Shown here: positions 59,401 to 64,000 of the stretch, one piece after another
How positions within the stretch are numbered: position 1 is the first letter of the stretch
How the letters are laid out: each line of letters opens with the position of its first letter
From: Cyprinodon diabolis
Taxonomy: Eukaryota > Chordata > Actinopteri > Cyprinodontiformes > Cyprinodontidae
Reading direction: 5' to 3'
DNA length: 64,000 bases
NCBI GenBank assembly: GCA_030533445.1
Contig: CM060070.1
Coordinates: 31,048,001-31,112,000, forward strand
Notes under the pieces: model-generated
What the model was told of the DNA's origin: nothing
Databases searched by the model: none
What the model saw: only the letters and a program-made list of their open reading frames with translations
Position numbers and translations under genes: made by a program

Positions 59401-62145
59401 ACAGTAAATTGCAGTAAATTAAATATTAGCTTATGAAATGCTACATCATTAAAAACATTAGCACTACAATAAGGGATCTAAATATCTGGCATATTTTTGT
59501 TTTGGTTTCTCCATAGATCTATTCTGTTATGCGATTTAAACTACTACTACTCAGTAAATAACTCATCAAGTTATGTATTTGTTTCTGAATTTATTTTTAA
59601 TTCTGGATGGATTGGTACTGCACTTATTACCGCCATCACACTGTGCCTCTGGTTTCAAGGCTTTTTTTTTTGAGATTTCCAGAGATTGTCCTGCGAGCCT
59701 TGCAGTTCTTACACATGCGACCACTTGGGAGAGCTAGTATCGTAGTTCAACTAACCAAAACCATGAATAAAATTTAAACAAAGCAATATTAATAGATGTC
59801 TTCCTGACGTGGCAAAAAATCCTGTGAATTTCACCCCTCTGATATGAGTTGATGATTTTTTATTTTTTTTTCTCATGATCACACCCACATAACATGTTTT
59901 AACGTACTGTTATGTATGAGAACATAGGAAAGGTGTCAAAGCTGCTTAGTGATTTGAAATCATAACCAACCTTCATTCATGCTGGTTTTAAGAAGGCTGA
60001 ACAGAATGCATTCAGTGTAAAAAACATGCCATCATTTTTAGAAACTCTGGACTTGACTTGTAAGTGATATCTGCACTTGATTAACATTTTAAGGTCTGTC
60101 ATATTCTGCACTGGTTCCACAGAGCTATGCAGAGGGATCCCACTTCAGTGAGCATGAAGGCTTGTCCTCTCCGTTTATCAGTTCAGGGATTGCAGGTATA
60201 TTCTTTAATTTTCCTTTCCATAACTACTATATTTTAGTTTTTTGCCAAATTTCTCATCATGCATTTTCTTTGTAATTTGACTGTGTAATGTATTGTATGA
60301 CCACGAAAATTGTTTTCAAGATTGTGAAATGTCTGTGTCTGCATTCATAGTCCTATATGTGTGCGTGTGTCTATGTTCATCCGTTGAATGCTAGGCATGT
60401 TAGGGTGCTGAAGCAGAAACCCTCCCTGGGGTTTCGTCTGGCGGGCAGCTTTATGCAGCTGAGCGTATTGAAAAAAAGGGGGAAGGCCTCCCCTGAACAG
60501 TTTCTACTTGTGAAAACCTACTTTTATTATTATTATTATCACACATCATTGCATCCAAGTGTTTTTGAGCAATCTGTTCTTATTCCACTGTAGTTGAAAA
60601 CATTTTTTCCTTGCAGGTAAAAGCGAGAGGCCACCGTACACCCCCTTTGTAAGCCAGGTATGTTTCACTGTGTGCTATGTCTGACAAGGCCATACAAGAA
60701 AAACCTAGGTACTGCATCACTAAAGGAAGCTCCGTTTTCTCAGTTCTCTTTTCAGACACTTTGAATTTACAACAGTCTTTGTTTCTTAGAAGAGAAGTTA
60801 ATGTTTTTTGTTGTGCTTTCCCACGCAAGCTGTCGGTTAAAAGATTTGCTTTCTCTCTGTCTCCAGCCTGGTTTATTTCCAAGTGACATAGCGATGCCCA
60901 GCCCAGATGCTTTGTCTCCCTCGGGCATAAAGTCAGGCTCTCAGTTTTATCCGTCATATCCCAACAATCCCAGGAGAAGGCCGCCTGAAGGAAGCCTAGG
61001 TAAATAAAGCAAACATTAAACATTATATGGTGCTATTAAATCTTTATTACTTTTTTCTCTCTCTCTCTCCCTCTCTTTTTATTACATTAACCACTTTAGG
61101 ATCTTAGCTGGTTTTCCAGAAGTTTGAGTATAATTCAGTTTTTACCAGATTAGGGTAAAAACCTGAGATGAAACGTTTTTTTCCTTGGTACCTAGTTAAA
61201 ATATTCCACAGAGAAACAGGAGATTCAAGATCAGATAAACCAGTTTGAGAGGACTTGATATGTTTCATTTAAAGTTATATGGAGGATTTTGGCAAATTAA
61301 AAAACAAAAACAAAAAAAATGCACATACACAACCTTGTACCCGTTTCTGAGAGGGAACCCCTATTAAACTCGGCAAGAGCATGCATGAGCCCATTTCTCC
61401 TCGTGCACGCTCAATTTAAACATTTTTCACTCTGTCATACTCACCACCGGTAAGTGAAAATGGGTAAGAGCGTATAGGACAGCCTTACGTAACATATCAC
61501 CAGAATTATAAAAAATTAGGAGGACCAATTATTTTGAGGACCCACCCGGAAAAAGAACATCCTAAACTATACCTTTAAATGAGTACTCAGGATGTTTGAG
61601 CAAAAACTAAAATATTCTATTTGTAACCAATTGACAAATAAGTGCATTTTACATTTATTTAGATTGCGGTGTATTCCCTGTATACTAGTAGTTGCACATG
61701 CAACATATGCTGTAGAGGTAAAATAATTATCCCTTTAAGCCGTTATTGTGCTGATATAATGGCTTATATTTAAAGGGCAGATTTCATTTCAATGACCTGC
61801 CAATCTTCCATCAAAGCCAAGCAGAGATTATTTTTATGTGTCCTTTACTAGAAATGCTTGTTTGTTTGATTTTTATCAGTGCAACTGTACTGTGGTTGAA
61901 GATAATGTAGAAATGATTTATTCCAAGTAACACACTTGCTCCAGCTTGCTCAAAATCTCTAAAACTGCATCAAGCACATACAGCAGCACCTGAGCTTGCA
62001 TAATTTTTTGCTAACCTTTCATTTTTCCCCCCACCAAAGTCCCTTTTTCTGTTTTTCTTTTTACTTTGTTGTGTGACTTTTAAATTTTCTGTCCACAGAG
62101 ACCCAGCCAAAGAAGATTCGGAAACCCCCTGGTTTGCCATCCTCG
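46224..62145 (+). CDS. tcf3: TCF3/E2A class I bHLH E-protein, 5' coding part (7 exons, gene continues past the window)
   Basis: Exons 46224-46298, 49596-49668, 57732-57805, 60123-60195, 60617-60657, 60867-60999 and 62099-62145 join in frame to 172 residues. Family knowledge: E-proteins bind E-boxes as homo- or heterodimers with tissue-specific bHLH factors and drive B-cell, muscle and neural programmes. Features seen: AD1 ([15 protein letters not shown], residues 13-27) with an LSDLL helix that contacts p300/CBP in mammals; a Ser/Gly/Pro-rich region; [16 protein letters not shown]; and a basic QPKKIRK segment. Residues such as SGSWAS, EGSHFSE and EGSLETQPKK fit TCF3 better than TCF4 or TCF12. 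The bHLH, AD2 and stop lie beyond 64000. Whether it is the tcf3a or tcf3b copy cannot be told. Confidence 0.88.
46299..49595 (+). other. tcf3: tcf3 intron 2
   Basis: A 3.3-kb AT-rich intron (GTAAGA to TTGTCTTGCAG) with no exon, repeat or motif that I can name. Confidence 0.75.
49596..49668 (+). CDS. tcf3: tcf3 coding exon 2
   Basis: It encodes residues 26-49 plus one base, beginning [20 protein letters not shown]. It aligns with the MFPLPVTNGK...SLAGAQFGGS segment of mammalian E2A. The donor TCAG|GTAAGC is in phase 1. Confidence 0.88.
50701..50719. repeat. (C)19 homopolymer
   Basis: Nineteen consecutive C followed by a short (ACC)n stretch; a G-quadruplex candidate on the minus strand. Confidence 0.95.
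51340..51347. promoter_or_regulatory. CRE palindrome in a GC-richer intronic stretch
   Basis: TGACGTCA is a perfect CREB/ATF site. It lies in a non-repetitive, GC-richer block (about 51.24-51.5 kb) that stands out from the AT-rich intron. A role as a tcf3 enhancer is only inference. Confidence 0.3.
53948..54234. mobile_element. 287-bp MITE with CACTGG ends
   Basis: The left end CACTGGCAAAACGATCTAG and the right end, read backwards, CACTGGAAAAATATCAAAAT share terminal sequence, followed by CTAGAAATAAGT / CTAGATAAGTCA. An internal 13-bp inverted pair TTTGCCAATGGAA / TTCCATTGGCAAA lies at about 54024 and 54135. It resembles the common fish CACTG-ended non-autonomous DNA repeats. No clear target duplication was found. 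Confidence 0.55.
54460..56052 (+). mobile_element. Tc1-like transposon, full length, inactive
   Basis: The 1593-bp element starts CAGTGGGGCAAAAAAGTATT, is flanked by TA on both sides (54458-54459 and 56053-56054), and has terminal inverted repeats of about 200 bp (54460-54659 and 55853-56052) in which I count two mismatches. It carries one transposase gene on the plus strand. The end sequence matches, from memory, a Tc1 family reported as shared between teleosts and lampreys by horizontal transfer. Nearly identical ends suggest a fairly recent insertion. Confidence 0.92.
54826..55836 (+). pseudogene. Tc1 transposase, frameshifted
   Basis: ATG 54826 (context CCACCATGG) opens a 70-residue frame with the paired-like helix-turn-helix ([20 protein letters not shown]). 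A one-base loss near 55031 moves reading to the frame of 55035-55337. That frame ends in TLLLEC at a stop near 55337, where about a dozen bases seem to be missing compared with the family. The third piece, 55339-55836, has [11 protein letters not shown] and [11 protein letters not shown], holding the second Asp and the final Glu. In the middle piece the first catalytic Asp of the WSDETK motif is Gly (WSGETK). So there are two breaks and one catalytic change. Confidence 0.88.
56401..56450. repeat. (AT)n microsatellite
   Basis: An AT run of about 50 bp with one C interruption. Confidence 0.95.
57190..57350. promoter_or_regulatory. Probable conserved non-coding element before tcf3 exon 3
   Basis: The stretch includes TTAATTA (57213-57219), ATCAAAG of TCF/LEF type (57227-57233), ATTAATATGC (57264-57273), octamer ATGCAAAT (57280-57287) and GCATGCAATTAAG. 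It shares the octamer plus ATTAATATGC pair with 32975-33122. It lies about 400 bp upstream of the coding exon at 57732. Confidence 0.45.
57732..57805 (+). CDS. tcf3: tcf3 coding exon 3
   Basis: The acceptor CCTTTTCCAG is followed by bases that complete the split Ala codon. Residues 50-74 include the [20 protein letters not shown] segment, which aligns with LEDRPSSGSWGSGDQSSSSF of E2A. The donor CGG|GTAAGA is in phase 0. Confidence 0.88.
57806..60122 (+). other. tcf3: tcf3 intron 4
   Basis: The first part (about 58.0-58.26 kb) is complex and conserved-looking, listed separately. The rest is very AT-rich with T-runs and no recognised feature. Confidence 0.75.
58000..58265. promoter_or_regulatory. 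Possible conserved non-coding element in tcf3 intron 4
   Basis: Non-repetitive DNA with AGCGGTAATTGCAGC, GCTTTGATTACC and GATAATTAAG words stands out from the AT-rich intron. The claim rests on texture and motif density only. Confidence 0.3.
60123..60195 (+). CDS. tcf3: tcf3 coding exon 4
   Basis: The acceptor GGTTCCACAG leads into [20 protein letters not shown] (residues 75-98), matching the SEGTHFTESHSSLSSSTF segment of E2A. The donor GCAG|GTATAT is in phase 1. Confidence 0.86.
60196..60616 (+). other. tcf3: tcf3 intron 5
   Basis: A 421-bp intron (GTATAT to TTTCCTTGCAG). It contains a short (ATT)n run at about 60524-60539 and nothing else notable. Confidence 0.8.
60617..60657 (+). CDS. 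tcf3: tcf3 coding exon 5
   Basis: A 41-bp exon. With the carried base it encodes [14 protein letters not shown] (residues 99-112), equivalent to GKSGERGAYASFGRD in mammals. The donor CAG|GTATGT is in phase 0. Short but well supported by both splice sites and by frame. Confidence 0.84.
60867..60999 (+). CDS. tcf3: tcf3 coding exon 6
   Basis: The acceptor CTGTCTCCAG leads into [20 protein letters not shown] and then [18 protein letters not shown] (residues 113-156). It matches LSPSGMKGTSQYYPSYSGSSRRR of E2A, the segment that best separates TCF3 from its relatives. The donor CTAG|GTAAAT is in phase 1. Confidence 0.9.
61000..62098 (+). other. tcf3: tcf3 intron 7
   Basis: The 1.1-kb intron starts with (CT)n-rich DNA at about 61057-61078 and contains the second TTAA-flanked MITE at 61269-61578. 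The acceptor is CTGTCCACAG. Confidence 0.8.
61269..61578. mobile_element. TTAA-flanked MITE, Kolobok/T2-like, copy 2 (internally deleted)
   Basis: TTAA at 61269-61272 and 61575-61578 flank the element. Its right end, read backwards, is TTAAAGGTATAGTTTAGGAT, like the left end of copy 1 at 13505. Further shared words in opposite orientation are GGTCCTCCTAATT, GAGCGTGCACGA and GGGCTCATGCA. About 460 bp of the middle of copy 1 is missing. The whole element is 310 bp. Confidence 0.75.
62099..62145 (+). CDS. tcf3: tcf3 coding exon 7 (last in window)
   Basis: A 47-bp exon encoding [16 protein letters not shown] (residues 157-172), phase 0 donor TCG|GTGAGA. The mammalian segment is TQPKKVRKVPPGLPSS, so one Val codon after the second basic pair is absent here. 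The basic cluster belongs to the N-terminal nuclear-localisation region. Confidence 0.88.
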
Positions 62146-64000
62146 GTGAGACCTGATTTCTTTTTAACTCTTTTTTTTTTTTTTTTTCTCCTCACCTCAC
62201 AGCCAGTTTCCCACTCTTCTTTTCTGCTTGTACAAACTCAGGCTCCCTTAACCTGCTTTAGCAGTCCTGTGAATGAGGACTGAAGATTTCTGCTAACATA
62301 TGCACTGAGGGCTGACATATAGACTCCAGAAAAACATGATTTCCAGGTTCATTGCTTCAGTCGTTTGGTGCTGAGTTTTGTTGGAGCTGCCTGACAGTCG
62401 AGCAGTTTTGTGTGATTATGTTAAGTGACTCTTAAAAAAGAATCTGAACTAGATAGAATAGAACATGTTTCCTGTTTCATATTTAAGAAGTATGATTTCA
62501 GCATTTCTCTGATCTATATGAATATTTAGCGGATAAACTGAAGTTTAGGAAAATATATTTGCTTTTTTTCTTCCATTCATCCACCCATAATATGCTTTTT
62601 ACGAGAAAAAAAAAAGAAACAAAAAAAGATCAGTCTGTAAACATCCGTGCATGTTTATACTGACACTGTCTAGGAACCCTAGTTCATTGTTATTTCTGTC
62701 ATCAAATTGCCTTTATTTTGTCCTTTCAGGCTGCTCAGTTTGTTGGATGATTAGCATTTAGCTTCCAGATTCTCTTCAAACTTCCACTCTCTTTTTCTGA
62801 GCGCTGTGAAGTTCCTGGTGAACTCCTGCCCGACTGTAACTGGTGTCGTTTTTGTCAGTGTGCCCGGAGGTCTTAGCAGCTGATGGGAGGATGACGGCAG
62901 CCGCACATAGCTGGAAATACAAGTCACCGTTACTCATTTTATTATACTGAATCAAGTTCATGCCCATTCATGAATCATTGGCACATTTTAGGTTCGACAT
63001 GCCTGAGACGCAGCCAGCTGGGTTAAACTGTTGGGAACAACAGAGAGGGTTTAGTTTCAAAAAGAGAATCCAAATAAGATTAGCTAAAACAGAACCTTCT
63101 CTTAATATATATTTGTTTAATGGATTTTTTTTCAATTTGGCAAATGTGAGCAAAATTTTGTGGACAATCTGCAAATGGCAAACTCGCTCTTTAGATCCCT
63201 GGTTTAGATGTTTCTCTGTTGAACAGACCTGATCTGGGTGAATCTGTTATTAACAAGGTTGCAAGTCTGGTCTAAATGTTATGGTGAGCCTCTGAATAGA
63301 TGAGATATTGTATATCTACTAAAAACCTTTTTTTTCTGCTGCTGTAGCTCTGGTGTAACAAGAAACATGAAATTGTTCCTTGTATTTAATTACTGGACAT
63401 TGTGTAAACCTGATACGATCTTTAAAATCTTTGTTTTGTTGTTTTAAGAAAGTGAAGCTGTGTTTTGACAACACAGCTGTTGGCGTCCACCTGTAGGCGT
63501 GTGGTGGTGGCTGAGCGCACGGACACTTTCTACATCAGAGTTTTGAGTGTGAAGCCTGTCTCGCCATGGCTCTGTTTTCTCTGAACCTCTGCTGTTCTCT
63601 GTAGTAGCATGAACGATGAGCTGTGTGGTTTTAGGTGCAAAATGATGAGATGTCTGTTTGTGTGGAACCCCCCCCCCCCCCCCCCCCCCACCTCTGCCTC
63701 ACCTCCGCCTACGCTCACCACATGATGGCCTGGGTGGGCCTCCCCCCTGTGAGTGACCCAATTGTGAGGCGCAGGGCTTGCGAGGCCTCTTAGCCCCGTG
63801 TCTGAGCCCAGATTAATGACTGCTGCCGATGATCCCGTGGTCTCTTTCCACCCTCCTCCCTTTCCGTTTGTCTTAACCAACCTATCAATTTTCTATTTTA
63901 GCTACTTTTCTTTCAATTATTTTGCTTTGAATCAGAAAACTTAAAGTATCCGATCAGTTCCTATAAACCCCTCCCCCTCCTTTGAGCTCAGAAACTCCAC
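62146..64000 (+). other. tcf3: tcf3 intron 8 (continues past window)
   Basis: No further exon could be recognised up to the window end; I looked for an exon beginning with the VYPPSS-type continuation and found none. It contains a 22-C run at 63668-63689. Short ORFs here look random. Confidence 0.65.
63668..63689. repeat. (C)22 homopolymer
   Basis: Twenty-two consecutive C, the longest of the G/C homopolymers in this window. Confidence 0.95.

Noticed and set aside
62726..62765. Possible extra tcf3 exon after TCCTTTCAG
   Set aside because: The acceptor-like site leads to a stop after six codons and does not match the expected continuation after PPGLPSS.

Overview
This is vertebrate, almost certainly teleost fish, genomic DNA. 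Introns are GT-AG and coding exons are sparse. Repeats are typical of fish: a Tc1 element, a Harbinger deletion derivative, several MITEs, an L2-type 3' tail, and long (TA)n and (G)n tracts. Protein similarity was judged from memory of the families. The species cannot be fixed from the sequence alone.

Two genes lie head to tail on the plus strand. The first is zbtb7a (LRF/Pokemon), a BTB-zinc finger repressor. A candidate non-coding first exon ends at 2802. Coding exons are 12891-13376 (BTB), 16069-16934 (linker, zinc finger 1 and most of zinc finger 2) and 21373-21802 (rest of the fingers and the basic tail). They join in frame to 593 residues. The second is the 5' part of tcf3 (E2A, class I bHLH E-protein). 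A candidate promoter and non-coding exon lie at about 42.3-42.96 kb. Seven coding exons run from 46224 to 62145, giving 172 residues in frame from the AD1 activation domain to the KKIRK basic segment. The bHLH exons lie beyond the right edge.

Between the genes (about 26-42 kb) no coding gene is seen. The region holds MITEs, two copies of a fish interspersed repeat, a degenerate minisatellite, an L2-like tail, microsatellites and several stretches that look like conserved non-coding elements. Four sites across the window share the 10-mer ATTAATATGC, and at least three of them are in such stretches.

Mobile elements: a Harbinger derivative in zbtb7a intron 3 has an open Myb-like ORF and a cut-off transposase start on the other strand. 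Two TTAA-flanked MITEs (Kolobok/T2 type) lie in opposite orientation, one in each gene. There is a 162-bp near-complete hairpin MITE, a 227-bp MITE at 31.06 kb, a CACTGG-ended MITE at 53.9 kb, and a full-length Tc1 element with nearly identical 200-bp ends but a transposase broken in three ways.

Functionally, ZBTB7A and E2A both act in vertebrate blood-cell fate, so their close linkage here is worth noting, but nothing in the sequence shows co-regulation. I found no CRISPR array, rRNA, tRNA or prokaryote-type operon, and no clear new system. The most interesting items are the transposon structures and the shared motif in the putative enhancers.
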